A stretch of 64,000 bases of DNA from Pseudomonadota bacterium (GCA_029779845.1 JAKOZT010000037.1:142083-206082); one strand, 5' to 3'. Shown: positions 46,882-56,863, counted from the first letter of the stretch. Translations and numbers: made by a program. Notes: generated from the sequence alone by a model not told the origin.

Positions 46882-48366
46882 ATGACCCGCATGACGCTCA
46901 GCCCCGACGCCGCCTGGCAAGCCATCGCCGCCCGCGATGCGCGCTTCGACGGGCGCCTGTTCGTGGGGGTCACGAGCACCGGCGTGTACTGCCGGCCGAT
47001 CTGCCGCGTGCGCACGCCGCAGCGGCGCAACTGCCGCTTCTTCGAGACGCCGGCGCAGGCCGAGGCCGCGGCGTTCCGCCCCTGCCTGAAGTGCCGCCCG
47101 GAGATCGCGCCCGGCGCCGGGCTGCCGTGGAGCGTGATGGACGCCTCGCGCACGCTGGCGCGCCAGGCGGCGCTCGAGCTGAACGCGCAGGCGGCCAGCG
47201 GCGAAGCGGCCTCGCTCGCGGCGCTGGCGGCGCGGCTGGGCGTCAGCGACCGTCACCTGCGCCGCATCTTCGCGGCCGAACAGGGCGTGACGCCGATGCA
47301 GTACCTGCAGACGCGCCGCCTGCTGCTGGCCAAGCAGTTGCTGACCGACAGCACGATGCCGGTCGCGCAGGTGGCGCTGGCGAGCGGGTTCCGCAGCCTG
47401 CGGCGCTTCAACGCGGCCTTCGCCGAGCACTACCGCATGAGCCCGAGCCGCCTGCGCGGCGCGGCCGAGCGCGACGCGGCGGGCGATCCAGCCTTCGACG
47501 CGGTGAGCATCACGCTCGCCTACCGCGCCCCGTTCGACCATGCGCTGCTGCTGCGCTTTCTTGCGCAGCGCGCGGTGCCGGGCGTCGAGGCAGTGAGCGA
47601 ACTCGCGGTGCGGCGCAGCGTGCGCGCCGGGGCGCTGGCCGATGCGGCGGGCTGGATGGAAGCGAGCTTCGATGTGGAGCGCGCTCGCGTGCGGCTGCGC
47701 TTCGCGCCGGCGCTCGCGTCGGCGAGCGCGCGCGTGGCGGCGGCGGCGCGGCGCTGGCTCGACCTCGACGCCGCGCCGGAACACGTCGACAGCGCGCTCG
47801 CCGACCTGCCCGGCGCGAGCGGCATCCGCCTGCCCGGCAGCGTCGATGCCTTCGAGCTGGCGGTGCGCGCGGTGCTCGGCCAGCAGGTCACGGTGGCGGC
47901 GGCACGCACGCTCGCGAGCCGGCTGGTGATGCGCTTCGGCGAAACGCTGGCGACGCCGTGGGCGGACATCACGCATCAGTTTCCTTCGCCGCAGCGGCTG
48001 GCGTCGGCGGCGCTCGGCGACATCGCGAGTCTGGGCATCGTTCGGCAGCGCGCCGGTGCCTTGATCGCGCTCGCCGAGGCGTGGCCGGCGCTCGAAATGC
48101 TGATGACGCCATCGGCCGCGCCCGAGGACTTCATCGCCGCGCTGTGCGAGCTGCCCGGCATCGGCCCCTGGACCGCTCACTACATCGCGATGCGCGCGCT
48201 CGGCTGGCCCGATGCCTTTCCGCCCAACGACGTCGCCGTGCTGAAGGCGATGCAACGCCTGTTCGGCACCACCCACCAGCGCAGCGCCGACGCCCGCGCC
48301 CAGGCCTGGCGGCCGTGGCGCGCCTATGCGGTGCTGCGGCTGTGGAACAGCCTGGAGAATTCATGA
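46882..48366 (+). CDS. alkA: Ada-AlkA fusion: alkylation sensor, AraC regulator and 3-methyladenine glycosylase
   Basis: A 494-aa fusion with three parts. Residues about 1-80 are the Ada-type zinc domain with [18 protein letters not shown] and CLKCRPE, whose first cysteine is the methyl acceptor for phosphotriesters in Ada. About 95-190 form an AraC helix-turn-helix ([19 protein letters not shown]). The rest is AlkA, with the helix-hairpin-helix [18 protein letters not shown] and the catalytic aspartate in FPPNDVAV. It should sense methylation, activate its operon and excise alkylated bases. The O6-methylguanine transferase part of Ada is missing, but ogt follows with a 4-nt overlap. Confidence 0.9.
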   Translation: MTRMTLSPDAAWQAIAARDARFDGRLFVGVTSTGVYCRPICRVRTPQRRNCRFFETPAQAEAAAFRPCLKCRPEIAPGAGLPWSVMDASRTLARQAALELNAQAASGEAASLAALAARLGVSDRHLRRIFAAEQGVTPMQYLQTRRLLLAKQLLTDSTMPVAQVALASGFRSLRRFNAAFAEHYRMSPSRLRGAAERDAAGDPAFDAVSITLAYRAPFDHALLLRFLAQRAVPGVEAVSELAVRRSVRAGALADAAGWMEASFDVERARVRLRFAPALASASARVAAAARRWLDLDAAPEHVDSALADLPGASGIRLPGSVDAFELAVRAVLGQQVTVAAARTLASRLVMRFGETLATPWADITHQFPSPQRLASAALGDIASLGIVRQRAGALIALAEAWPALEMLMTPSAAPEDFIAALCELPGIGPWTAHYIAMRALGWPDAFPPNDVAVLKAMQRLFGTTHQRSADARAQAWRPWRAYAVLRLWNSLENS

Positions 48367-48875
48367 TGAGCACCCTGACGAACACCCTGAACGCCGCCTG
48401 CACCGCGCAGGCCATCGTCGCCACGCCGCTCGGCCGCGTGCGTATCGCGCGCACCGCGCGCGGCCTCGCCGGCCTGTGGTTCGAAGGCCAGAAGCACCAC
48501 CCGGGCGAACTCGCGGCGCCGCACGACGCCGGCGACCCGCTGCTGCGCGAGGCCGCCACCCAGCTTCAGCGCTATTTCGCCGGCACGCTGGCGCGCTTCG
48601 AGCTGCCGCTCGATCTGCAGGGCACGGCGTTCCAGCGCTCGGTGTGGCAGTCGCTGCTGGCCATCCCGAGCGGCGCCACCAGCAGCTACGGCGAGCTGGC
48701 GCGCCACATCGGCGCGCCGGCCGCCGTGCGCGCCGTCGGCGCGGCGGTGGGCCGCAATCCGGCCTCGCTGGTGGTGCCCTGCCACCGCGTGCTCGGCGCC
48801 GACGGCTCGCTGACCGGCTATGCCGGCGGCGTAGCGCGCAAGCGCGCGCTGCTCGCGCTGGAGGCGCGTGCATGA
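48363..48875 (+). CDS. ogt: Methylated-DNA-protein cysteine methyltransferase
   Basis: Suicide repair protein of 170 aa that removes methyl groups from O6-methylguanine. The active site is [20 protein letters not shown], with C in the PCHRV motif; the DNA-binding helix is in [23 protein letters not shown]. It overlaps the Ada-AlkA gene by 4 nt and the EamA gene by 4 nt, so the alkylation response is one operon. The N-terminal domain is short, as usual for Ogt. Confidence 0.95.
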   Translation: MMSTLTNTLNAACTAQAIVATPLGRVRIARTARGLAGLWFEGQKHHPGELAAPHDAGDPLLREAATQLQRYFAGTLARFELPLDLQGTAFQRSVWQSLLAIPSGATSSYGELARHIGAPAAVRAVGAAVGRNPASLVVPCHRVLGADGSLTGYAGGVARKRALLALEARA

Positions 48876-49741
48876 AGACCCATGACATCGCCGAGCTGGT
48901 CGCGCTCGCCGCGATCTGGGGCGCATCGTTCCTGTTCATGCGCCTGGGCGCCGGCGAGTTCGGCCCGGTGGCGCTGGCCGCGGCGCGCGTCGGCGGCGCA
49001 ACGCTGGTGCTGATGCCGCTGCTGGCGTGGCGCGGGCAGCTCGGCGAGCTGCGCCGCCACTGGCGCGCGATCTTCGTGGTCGGCGCGGCCAACTCGGCGC
49101 TGCCCTTCCTGCTGTTCAGCTATGCGGCGCTGTCGATCAGCGCCGGGCTGTCGTCGATCTTCAACGCCTCGACGCCGCTGTGGGGCGCGCTGATCGCCGC
49201 GTGGTGGCTGCGCGACCGGCCGACGCCGGCGCGCGCGCTCGGGCTGGCAATCGGTTTCGCCGGCGTGATCGGCCTGGCCTGGGAGAAGGCCTCGTTCAAG
49301 CCCGGCGGCTCGGGCTGGGCGATCGTCGCCTGCCTGGCCGCGGCGCTCTCCTACGGCTTCGCGGCCAACTTCACGAAGAAGCGCCTGCAAGGCGTGGCGC
49401 CGCTGGCGGTGGCGGCGGGCAGCCAGCTCGCCGCGGCGCTGCTGCTGGCGCTGCCGGCGCTCGTGTGGTGGCCGGCCGCGATGCCCTCGGCAAACGCCTG
49501 GGCGATGGTGGCGCTGCTCGCGCTGCTGTGCACCGGCCTGGCCTACCTGATGTACTTCCGGCTGATCGCGCACGTGGGCGCGGCCAACGCGATCGCGGTG
49601 ACCTTCCTGATCCCGGCTTTCGCGGTGCTGTGGGGCTGGCTGTTCCTCGCCGAGCCGCTGACGCCGGCGATGGCGTTCGGCTGCGCGGTGATCCTGCTCG
49701 GCACCGCGCTGGCCACCGGGGTGCTCAAGCTCCGGCGTTGA
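48872..49741 (+). CDS. EamA-family (DMT) membrane transporter
   Basis: A 10-TM drug/metabolite-type permease of 289 aa with two EamA repeats (about residues 8-135 and 150-285). Landmarks: [20 protein letters not shown] in repeat 1 and [21 protein letters not shown] in repeat 2. The substrate is unknown. It is translationally coupled to ogt, which might point to export of an alkylating compound, but this is only inferred from position. Its 3' end overlaps the convergent ATPase/epimerase gene by 17 nt. Confidence 0.85.
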   Translation: MKTHDIAELVALAAIWGASFLFMRLGAGEFGPVALAAARVGGATLVLMPLLAWRGQLGELRRHWRAIFVVGAANSALPFLLFSYAALSISAGLSSIFNASTPLWGALIAAWWLRDRPTPARALGLAIGFAGVIGLAWEKASFKPGGSGWAIVACLAAALSYGFAANFTKKRLQGVAPLAVAAGSQLAAALLLALPALVWWPAAMPSANAWAMVALLALLCTGLAYLMYFRLIAHVGAANAIAVTFLIPAFAVLWGWLFLAEPLTPAMAFGCAVILLGTALATGVLKLRR

Positions 49742-51950
49742 GGCGCTCGGGCGCGTTGCGGCGCGCGGCGAGGAAGCTCGACATGTGCTGCGCGATGCGC
49801 TCGGCGGCCTTGCCGTCCCACAGGTCGGGCGCGCGGCCGCGCTTGCCGCCGTTGAAGATGCAGTCCCACACCGCGCGCGTCGCCAGCGCCTTGTTGCGGC
49901 CCACCACCTGGTTGGAGCCCTGCGCCGTCGTGATGGCGCGCTCCTGGCCCAGGCCGATGGTCAGGCAGGGCACGCTGAGGATGGTGGCTTCCTCCTGCAC
50001 GCTCCACGAATCGGTGATCACGCAGGTGGCGTTGGACATCAGCTGCACCAGCGAGGGGTAGCTCTGCGAGGGCAGCGTGGCGATGCGCTCGCTGGCGACG
50101 ATCGCGTCGAGCTTGAACTTGGCCAGCAGCTCGCGCGTGCGCGTGTGCATCGGCCAGACCAGCGGCACGTCGCGCGCGACCGCGCGCAAGATGTTGATCA
50201 GCTCGGCGAGCACCTGGCGGTCGCCGACGTTGGCGGCGGCATCGAGGATCACCACGCCGTAGCCGTTGCGGTCGTTCAGCAGGTTGGCCGGCAGGCCGAG
50301 GCGCTCGCGCGGGTTCGGCACCGCGAGCTTGCTGCGCAGCGCGATCTGCAGGGCATCGGCCAGCGTGTTGCCGACGAAGCGGATGCGATCCGCGGCGACA
50401 CCCTCCTGCGCGAGCTGCTGGTTGGCCTGCGCCTCGGTGGTGTAGAGCACGTCGGAGAGCTGGTCCGCCAGGCGCCGCGTGATGTCGCTGGCATCGGCGC
50501 TGCTGCCGCTGCGCAACCCGGCGCCGACGTGCAGCACCGGCAGGCCCTTGCGGCTGGCGACCAGCCCGCAGGACAGCGCCGCGTCGCTGCCGTCGAACAC
50601 GACCACCGCCGAGGGCTGGCAGTGGTCGACGACGAATTCGAAGCGCTTCATCAGCTCGGCGGCGCGGCCGGCGTAGGTGCCGCCGGCGATGCCGAGGTTG
50701 ACGAGCCGGCCGGCCACGTCGAGCCCGCCGAACATCTCCTTGTGGCGCTCGAAGGCGCTGTTCGCATAGCAGCGCACCAGCAGCGTCACCGGCAGTTCGC
50801 TGCGCGCGGCGATCGCATGCATCAGCGCGGCCGCCTTGACGTGCTCGCCCTGCCCGCCGACCACGCACAGCAGCGGGCGCGATTCGGTGCCGGCCGGCAG
50901 CGTCGGCTGCGGCGCCTGCTCGTCGATGGTGGTTTCCAGGCCGACGTCGATGTCGAAATCGACGCGGTGCGGCACCGGCGCCTTCTCCTTGCGCGGCCTG
51001 GCCGCCGGCCTGGGCGCGGGCTCGCCCGGGTCGAGCAGCTGGATGTCCAGCGGCTCGGAGGGCGGCGTGGCGACCAGGTCGTCGAGCACCGGCAATGCCG
51101 CGACCGGCGCCGGCAGCGGCGAGGTGTCGCCGATCTCGGCGCGCAGGTCGCGCGCGACCTCGGCGACGGCGGCGGCGTCGATGCTGGTCGTCGCGCTGAG
51201 GAAGCGCGACAGCATCAGCCGGTTGCACAGCAGGTTGATGCGGCGCGGGATGCCGCCGGTCCAGCGGAAGATCTCCTCGAAGGCGCCCGGCTCGAAGCTC
51301 GGCACGCCCTTCCAGCCGACCTTGGCGAGGCGGTGGCGGATGTAGGCACCGGTCTCGGCCAGCGCCAGCGGGCCGAGGTGGCATTGCACCGCGATGCGCT
51401 CGCGCAAATCGAGCAGGTCGCCCGAGGCGACGAGGTCGCGCAGCTCGGGCTGGCCGACCAGGCAGACCTTGAGCGGGATGCGCGTCGGCGAGTGGCCCTT
51501 CTCCAGCCGCACCAGCCAGTGGAACGAACTGCGCTCGAGGTTCTGCGCCTCGTCGACGATCAGCACCGCGCGCCGGCCTTCCTTGGCCAGCGCGAGCAGG
51601 AAGGCCTGCAGGTTGCGATCGACGTCCTCGGCGCTCGCGGCGCCGGCGCTGTCGCCCTCGAAGCCGAAGGCCATCGCGACGGCGCGCATCAGTTCGGCGT
51701 CGTCGAGCTGCGTGGTCAGCACCTGGCCGACCACCAGCTTCGCCGAATCGAGTTCGGCCAGCAGAGTGCGCACCAGCGTGGTCTTGCCCGCGCCGATCTC
51801 GCCGCTGACGACGACGAAGCCGGCCGGCTCGGTCAGCCCGCGGCGCAGCGCGGCCAGCGCCTCGTGGTGGCCCTGGCTGTCGAAATAGAAGCTCGGGTCG
51901 GGGCTGAGCTGGAACGGCGGCCCGCTGATCCCGAAGTGACTCTCGTACAT
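49725..51950 (-). CDS. Fusion of an ExeA-type AAA ATPase (XrtA-associated type) with a degenerate UDP-GlcNAc 2-epimerase domain
   Basis: A single 741-aa frame. Residues 1-270 match the ExeA/TIGR03015-like ATPase of polysaccharide clusters: MYESHFGISGPPFQLSPDPS, Walker A GEIGAGKT (50-57), Walker B IVDEAQN (131-137) and the TGGIPRRIN sensor. A Pro-rich linker (about 275-355) follows. Residues 358-735 have the WecB epimerase fold: HVGAGLRSG, DSWSVQEE (647-654) and the GNTLADAL turn. Catalytic positions of E. coli WecB appear lost by eye alignment: Glu117 of HVEAGLR is Gly476, the HRRE His213 region is DAAAN (570-574), and the Glu131 region is changed. The ATPase half seems intact. It may regulate polysaccharide assembly rather than make sugars. 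Confidence 0.85.
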   Translation of the reverse strand: MYESHFGISGPPFQLSPDPSFYFDSQGHHEALAALRRGLTEPAGFVVVSGEIGAGKTTLVRTLLAELDSAKLVVGQVLTTQLDDAELMRAVAMAFGFEGDSAGAASAEDVDRNLQAFLLALAKEGRRAVLIVDEAQNLERSSFHWLVRLEKGHSPTRIPLKVCLVGQPELRDLVASGDLLDLRERIAVQCHLGPLALAETGAYIRHRLAKVGWKGVPSFEPGAFEEIFRWTGGIPRRINLLCNRLMLSRFLSATTSIDAAAVAEVARDLRAEIGDTSPLPAPVAALPVLDDLVATPPSEPLDIQLLDPGEPAPRPAARPRKEKAPVPHRVDFDIDVGLETTIDEQAPQPTLPAGTESRPLLCVVGGQGEHVKAAALMHAIAARSELPVTLLVRCYANSAFERHKEMFGGLDVAGRLVNLGIAGGTYAGRAAELMKRFEFVVDHCQPSAVVVFDGSDAALSCGLVASRKGLPVLHVGAGLRSGSSADASDITRRLADQLSDVLYTTEAQANQQLAQEGVAADRIRFVGNTLADALQIALRSKLAVPNPRERLGLPANLLNDRNGYGVVILDAAANVGDRQVLAELINILRAVARDVPLVWPMHTRTRELLAKFKLDAIVASERIATLPSQSYPSLVQLMSNATCVITDSWSVQEEATILSVPCLTIGLGQERAITTAQGSNQVVGRNKALATRAVWDCIFNGGKRGRAPDLWDGKAAERIAQHMSSFLAARRNAPERLNAGA

Positions 51951-52066
51951 TCGGTGAGTATGCCGCGCCGCGGGCGCCTACCGCGCCCCGGCGGCGCCAG
52001 GCAACGGTGAAAGCCCGCGCCGGCGTGACTTAGCGGCCGGGAATAGTGCCGGCCGGTGTGGCGCCT

Positions 52067-53080
52067 TCAGGCGTGGATCTCGGCGATGGGCTCGACCAGC
52101 TCGGGCCGCGCATGCAGGTAGTGCGTGCTGCGGCGCTTGGCCTCGATGTCGGCGTACACCAGCGCGGCATGCGCTTCGGCGATGCCGAGCGCACGCGCCA
52201 GTTCGGCGGCCGGGCGGCCGTGGTTGTGCGCCCACAGCGCCAGGTCCATCTGCGCGTGCGGCAGCGCGAAGTAGAACTCGTCCTGCCCCTGCGCCAAGGT
52301 GTAGGTGTCGGTGGTCGGCACCGCGGTGCACACCTCCTCGGGCGCGCCGAGGTGGCGCACCATCGCGTAGACCTGCGTCTTGTACAGGTGCGCGATCGGC
52401 TTCAGGTCGGCCGCGCCGTCGCCGTTCTTGACGAAGAAGCCCTGGTCGTACTCGAGCCGGTTCGGCGTGCCGGTGACGGCGTAGTTCAGCCGGTCGGCGT
52501 GGAAGTACTCCATCGTCTTGCGCACGCGCTGCTTGAAGTTGGTCGCCGCGACGATCTGCAGGTAGTCCTTCAGCGGCAGGCGCTTGTCGAGCAGCTCGCC
52601 CTCGGGCGACTGCACTACCAGCTTGAAGTAGTTGATGCCGCGCTCGGTGCCGCCGGCGATCACGATCTTGTTCTTCCAGCCGGCGCCGTACTGCGGGAAG
52701 ACGCGGCGGATCGCCTCGTCGCGCTGCGCGTAGCAGCCCAGACCCTCGAGCGCCGGCGCGATGTCGTTGACCTGGTACTCGATGCCCAGGTGCTCGGCGA
52801 GCATGCGCGCGCGGCGCGTGCTGAAGTCGCTCGAGTCGCGCTCGGGCAGCAGCAGGCCGAACACCTTCTTCGGCCCCAGCGCATGCACGGCCAGCGCCGC
52901 GCAGCACGAGCTGTCGATGCCGCCCGACATCGCGACGACGACGCCGCGGCGGTGCAGCTTCGTCGACAGCGTGTCGACCATCCAGCGGGCGATGCGGTCG
53001 GCCTCGGCGGCGAGGTCGATCTTCAGGACGGCGGGCGAGAGTTCAGCCATGCCGGCGGTGAGCGGTTCGGTCATGTTCAT
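52067..53080 (-). CDS. nadE: NAD(+) synthase-like PP-loop ligase
   Basis: A 337-aa protein of the NAD-synthase family. The PP-loop ATP pyrophosphatase motif is SGGIDSS (residues 52-58), and the C-terminal half holds KNGDGAADLKPIAHLYKTQVY and the PTTDTYTLAQGQDEF region typical of NadE. It is longer than ammonia-dependent NadE of E. coli (about 275 aa) and lacks a glutaminase domain. It overlaps the acyl-carrier-protein gene by 4 nt. Placed in an acyl/amido cluster, it could amidate an acyl-adenylate instead of NAD, but a normal NAD role cannot be excluded. Confidence 0.8.
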   Translation of the reverse strand: MNMTEPLTAGMAELSPAVLKIDLAAEADRIARWMVDTLSTKLHRRGVVVAMSGGIDSSCCAALAVHALGPKKVFGLLLPERDSSDFSTRRARMLAEHLGIEYQVNDIAPALEGLGCYAQRDEAIRRVFPQYGAGWKNKIVIAGGTERGINYFKLVVQSPEGELLDKRLPLKDYLQIVAATNFKQRVRKTMEYFHADRLNYAVTGTPNRLEYDQGFFVKNGDGAADLKPIAHLYKTQVYAMVRHLGAPEEVCTAVPTTDTYTLAQGQDEFYFALPHAQMDLALWAHNHGRPAAELARALGIAEAHAALVYADIEAKRRSTHYLHARPELVEPIAEIHA

Positions 53081-53328
53081 GCGGCACGCTTGCGCAGCAC
53101 GAAGGCATGCAGCGCGTCGAGCGAATCGAGGTTCTCGGGCACCATCTCCTCGTCGGCGACGGTGATGCCGTAGGCCTCTTCGAGGTGCGACACCAGCTCG
53201 AGGAAGCCGGTCGAGTCGAGGATGTGCAGTTCCATGAAGGAATCGTTGTCGGCGAAGTTCATCGCCTGGTTGCCCAGGATGAAGTTGTCGCGGATGTACT
53301 GGCGCAGCGTGGCCTTGGTCTCAGGCAT
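53077..53328 (-). CDS. Acyl carrier protein
   Basis: An 83-aa phosphopantetheine carrier. The attachment serine is in HILDSTGFLELVSHLEEAYG (Ser at about residue 39 of the DST motif, where DSL is usual), and the four-helix pattern continues to the C-terminus. The start at 53328 has GAGGG 6 nt upstream; an ATG 6 nt earlier is possible. It lies between an acyl-AMP ligase (50-nt gap) and the NadE-like gene (4-nt overlap), so it probably receives the ligase product. Confidence 0.88.
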   Translation of the reverse strand: MPETKATLRQYIRDNFILGNQAMNFADNDSFMELHILDSTGFLELVSHLEEAYGITVADEEMVPENLDSLDALHAFVLRKRAA

Positions 53329-53378
53329 CGTCATCCCTCGTCGAGCGTGTGTGTTCGTGGTGTGTGGAGCGGGTCGCG

Positions 53379-54905
53379 TCACTGCAGCCCGGCCTTGCGG
53401 ATTTTCCCGGAATCCGTGCGCGGCAGGTGGTCGCGGAACACCACCGATTGGGGGGCCATGTAGCTTTCCAGCCGCGCCAGGCAGTGGCGGATCACGTCGC
53501 GCTCGGACAGCGTCGAACCCGGCTTGAGCGTGACGAATGCCCGCACCGCCTGGCCGAGCCGCGCGTCGGCGACGCCGACCACCGCGCATTCGAGCACGGC
53601 GTCGAGCGCCTGGATGGCGTTCTCGACCTCGCGCGGCGCGACCTTCTCCCCCCGCGTCTTGATGATGTCGTCGCTGCGCGCGACGAAGTACAGCCAGCCC
53701 TCGGCATCCGTGCGGAACGTGTCGCCGGTGTAGAGCACGCGCTCGCCGGCCACGCCGCCGGCGGGCTTGAGGCGCTCGGCGGTCTCGACCGGCTTGTCCC
53801 AGTAGCCGCGCATCACGTGGCTGCCGCGCACCACCAGCTCGCCGGTGGCACCGTTCGGCAGGCGCCGGCCGAACTCGTCGACCAGCCAGCACTCCTGGTT
53901 GGGCATGCCGCGGCCGACGCTGGTCGGGCGGATCTCCAGCTGCTCGGGCGGCAGGTAGCTGATGCGCTTGCACTCGGTCATGCCGTACATCGAGTAGAGC
54001 CGCGCCTGCGGCAGCAGCTCGCGCAGGCGCTGCAGGTGCACGTCGGGCAGCGCCGCCGCGGCGTTGGTGACGATGCGCAGCGCCGAGAAGTCGTGCCCGG
54101 CGATGCCCGACAGCTCGAGCAGCGCCGCATGCAGCGTCGGCACGCCGGGGAAGACGCTGACGCGTTCGCGCGCCAGGGTCTGCGCCACCTTGACCGGGAA
54201 GGCGACCGAGCGCTCCAGCACCAGCGTCGCGCCCAGGCCGAGACCCATCAGCACGTGGTACAGGCCATAGCTGAACGCGGGCGGCAGCGCCAGGCCGATC
54301 ACGTCGTCCTCGCGCAGCCCGAGGTAAGCCTGCACCGAGGCCCAGGCGCTGCACATGTTCAGGTGCGTGAGCATCGCGCCCTTGGGCAGCCCGGTGGTGC
54401 CCGAGGTGTGGATGATGGCGGCGAGGTCCTGGTCGATCAGGTCGTGGCAGCGCGCTTCGGCGAGTGCCGATGCATGGTCCGCGGGCCAGCCGAGCAGGCG
54501 ATCGTCGCTGCCGCTGTCGCCCGCGACGACGCAGCTCGCGACGCAGGGGCTGCGCTGCAGTGCGTCGTGCCACACGCCGCGCAGGTGCGCCTGCGTCAGC
54601 AGCGCCTTGGCGCGCGTGTCGACCAGGATGTAGGCGAGCTTGTCGGCTTTGGTCAGCGCCGAGACCGGCATGAACACCGCGCCCAGCCGCAGCACCGCAT
54701 GCACTGCCACCGCGAACTCGACGCTGCTCTCGAGGAACAGCGCGACGCGGTCGCCGCGCTCGACGCCGCGCCGCTGCAGCAGCGCCGCCAGCGCGGCGAC
54801 GCGCGCGGCCAGCTCGCCGTAGCTGACGCGCTCGGCGCCGCAGACGATCGCCGTCTTGGCGGGCAGGCGCTCGCAGGTCGCCTCGAAGGCATGGTGCAGC
54901 AGCAT
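53379..54905 (-). CDS. Acyl-AMP ligase of an exopolysaccharide cluster
   Basis: An adenylate-forming ligase of 508 aa that resembles the exosortase-A-associated acyl ligase group (TIGR03098-like). Motifs: HTSGTTGLPKGAM, SMYGMTECKRISY (A5), YTGDTFRTDAEGWLYFVARSDDIIKTRGEKVAP (A8), and LPRTDSGKIRKAGLQ at the end with the catalytic lysine. It lies 3 nt after asnB and 50 nt before the acyl-carrier-protein gene. It should load an acyl or aminoacyl group on the carrier. No exosortase is in this window, so the link is to the wider family only. Confidence 0.88.
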   Translation of the reverse strand: MLLHHAFEATCERLPAKTAIVCGAERVSYGELAARVAALAALLQRRGVERGDRVALFLESSVEFAVAVHAVLRLGAVFMPVSALTKADKLAYILVDTRAKALLTQAHLRGVWHDALQRSPCVASCVVAGDSGSDDRLLGWPADHASALAEARCHDLIDQDLAAIIHTSGTTGLPKGAMLTHLNMCSAWASVQAYLGLREDDVIGLALPPAFSYGLYHVLMGLGLGATLVLERSVAFPVKVAQTLARERVSVFPGVPTLHAALLELSGIAGHDFSALRIVTNAAAALPDVHLQRLRELLPQARLYSMYGMTECKRISYLPPEQLEIRPTSVGRGMPNQECWLVDEFGRRLPNGATGELVVRGSHVMRGYWDKPVETAERLKPAGGVAGERVLYTGDTFRTDAEGWLYFVARSDDIIKTRGEKVAPREVENAIQALDAVLECAVVGVADARLGQAVRAFVTLKPGSTLSERDVIRHCLARLESYMAPQSVVFRDHLPRTDSGKIRKAGLQ

Positions 54906-54908
54906 GCG

Positions 54909-56855
54909 TCAGGCTCCCGGCGCGCGCGGGCCGCCGGCCGGCGCGATGAACTGCTGGTGCAGCAGCATCGTCGACAGCACGCCGACGAAGGCGATGTTGT
55001 CGCCGAAGCCGACGGCGCGGCCGCTGCGGCACTTCTCCATCAGCCGGCCCACCGAGGCGGCGTCGAACACGCCGGCCGCGTCGACCGCCTTCGGGCTGAG
55101 CAGCTCGGCGACGTAGTCGAGCGGCTTGCCGTCCGCGAAGAAGCTCGCGCTGTCGGGCGCGCGGTAGGGCTGCTTGGCGCGCTGCGTGATCGAGGGCGGC
55201 AGCTCGGCCGCCATCGCCTTCTTCAGGATGTGCTTCTCGGCCAGGCCGCGCAGCTTGTACTGCGGCGGCAGGCGGTTGGCGAACTCGATGACGCGGTGGT
55301 CGAGGAAGGGGAAGCGCGCCTCGATCGACGCCGCCATCGCCATGCGGTCGCCCTGCGACGACAGCAGGTAGCCCGACATCAGCGTGTGCGCCTCGACGTA
55401 CTGGTCGCGCCCGAGCGGAATCCAGCGGTCTATGCCCTCGGGCAGCGTGGCGCGCAGCGCGGCGCGCGCGTCCCAGGCCATCGCCTGCTCGTGCCACTCG
55501 GGGCGCAGGAACTGCAGCGCGCGGCGCGCCGTCGTCGTGCGCGGCAGGTGCGCGAACCAGGGCTCGCCGATCTCGTCCAGGCCTTCGCTGAAGAAGCGCT
55601 GCGTGAAGGCGCGGCCCGCCGCCGGCGAGTTCCGCAGGTAGGGATAGAGCCGCTCGAGGATGCGGCCGCGCCAGCGCGAGCCCGGCGCGCGCGCCATGAA
55701 GCGCCGCACCTTGGCCTCGCGGAACAGGTCGTAGCCGGCGAACACCTCGTCGGCGCCCTCGCCGGTCAGCACCACCTTGTAGCCGGCCTCGCGCACGCTG
55801 TGCGCGAGCAGCATCATCGGCGTCGGCGCGCTGCGCACCAGTGCCGCCTCGGCATGCCACACGGCGCGCGGGAACGCGGCGCCGATGTCGGCCCCGCGGC
55901 ACAGCCGGCGCGAATGATCGGTGCGCAGGTGGCGCACCAGCTCGTCCTGGTGCGCGCTTTCGTCGAACTCCGGGTTCTCGAAGGTCAGCGAGAAGGTGCG
56001 CAGCGGCGTGTCGGTGTGGTTCTTGATGATCGTCGTGATGATCGACGAATCGAGCCCGCCGCTGAGATACGCGCCCACCGGCACGTCGGCGCGCAGCTGC
56101 AGCCGCACCGCGTCGATCAGCAGCGCGCGCAGCTCCTCGGCGCACTCCTCCTCGGAGCGCGCCTCGCTCACGGCCTCGGGGAACGACCAGTCCCAGTAGC
56201 GCTCGCTGCGCACGCCGCTCTCGTCGACGACCATGCGGTGCCCGGGCGGCAGGCTGGACACGCCGGCGAAGATCGAGCCGGGCGCCAGCGGCGACCAGTA
56301 GCTGAAGGTGGCGGCCAGGCCGGCCGGGTCGAGCGCGCGCCTCACGCCGGGCAGCGTGAACAGCGCCTTGACCTCGGAAGCAAACGCGAGGCGGCCGCGC
56401 TCGCGCGTGTAGAACAGCGGGCGGATGCCGGTGCGGTCGCGCGCCAGCACCAGGCGGCGCCGGCGCCTGTCCCACAGCGCGATCGCGAACTGGCCGTTCA
56501 GCTCGTCGACGAAATCGTCGCCGCGCTCCTCGTAGAGGTGCACGATGACCTCGGTGTCGGAGTGGGTGCGGAAGCGGTGGCCGCGCCGCTCCAGCGCCGC
56601 GCGCAGCTCGACGAAGTTGAAGATCTCGCCGTTGAAGACCACCTGCAGCGTCTCGTCCTCGTTGGCAATCGGCTGCCAGCCGGTGGCCAGGTCGATGATG
56701 GACAGGCGCGCATGCGCCAGCCCGACCGGGCCGTCGACGAAGGTCGCGCTGCCGTCGGGCCCGCGGTGGTGCAGCGCGCCGATCATGCGCGCCAGTTCGT
56801 CCTTGGTGGGCGGCTCGGCCGCGCCGAAGCTGAAGAGTCCTGCGATGCCGCACAT
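54909..56855 (-). CDS. asnB: AsnB-like glutamine-dependent amidotransferase
   Basis: A 648-aa class II amidotransferase/asparagine-synthetase fold. Cys2 after the start Met (MCGIAGLF) is the glutaminase nucleophile; the PP-loop synthetase motif SGGLDSS is within the domain beginning near residue 230 (VGAYLSGGLDSSIIT), and GEGADEVFAGY is intact. Exopolysaccharide clusters often hold such AsnB-like proteins that amidate sugar acids or acyl groups rather than aspartate. The start at 56855 is fixed by the catalytic cysteine. GNAT lies 8 nt upstream and the ligase 3 nt downstream on the same strand. Confidence 0.88.
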   Translation of the reverse strand: MCGIAGLFSFGAAEPPTKDELARMIGALHHRGPDGSATFVDGPVGLAHARLSIIDLATGWQPIANEDETLQVVFNGEIFNFVELRAALERRGHRFRTHSDTEVIVHLYEERGDDFVDELNGQFAIALWDRRRRRLVLARDRTGIRPLFYTRERGRLAFASEVKALFTLPGVRRALDPAGLAATFSYWSPLAPGSIFAGVSSLPPGHRMVVDESGVRSERYWDWSFPEAVSEARSEEECAEELRALLIDAVRLQLRADVPVGAYLSGGLDSSIITTIIKNHTDTPLRTFSLTFENPEFDESAHQDELVRHLRTDHSRRLCRGADIGAAFPRAVWHAEAALVRSAPTPMMLLAHSVREAGYKVVLTGEGADEVFAGYDLFREAKVRRFMARAPGSRWRGRILERLYPYLRNSPAAGRAFTQRFFSEGLDEIGEPWFAHLPRTTTARRALQFLRPEWHEQAMAWDARAALRATLPEGIDRWIPLGRDQYVEAHTLMSGYLLSSQGDRMAMAASIEARFPFLDHRVIEFANRLPPQYKLRGLAEKHILKKAMAAELPPSITQRAKQPYRAPDSASFFADGKPLDYVAELLSPKAVDAAGVFDAASVGRLMEKCRSGRAVGFGDNIAFVGVLSTMLLHQQFIAPAGGPRAPGA

Positions 56856-56863
56856 GGGAAGGC

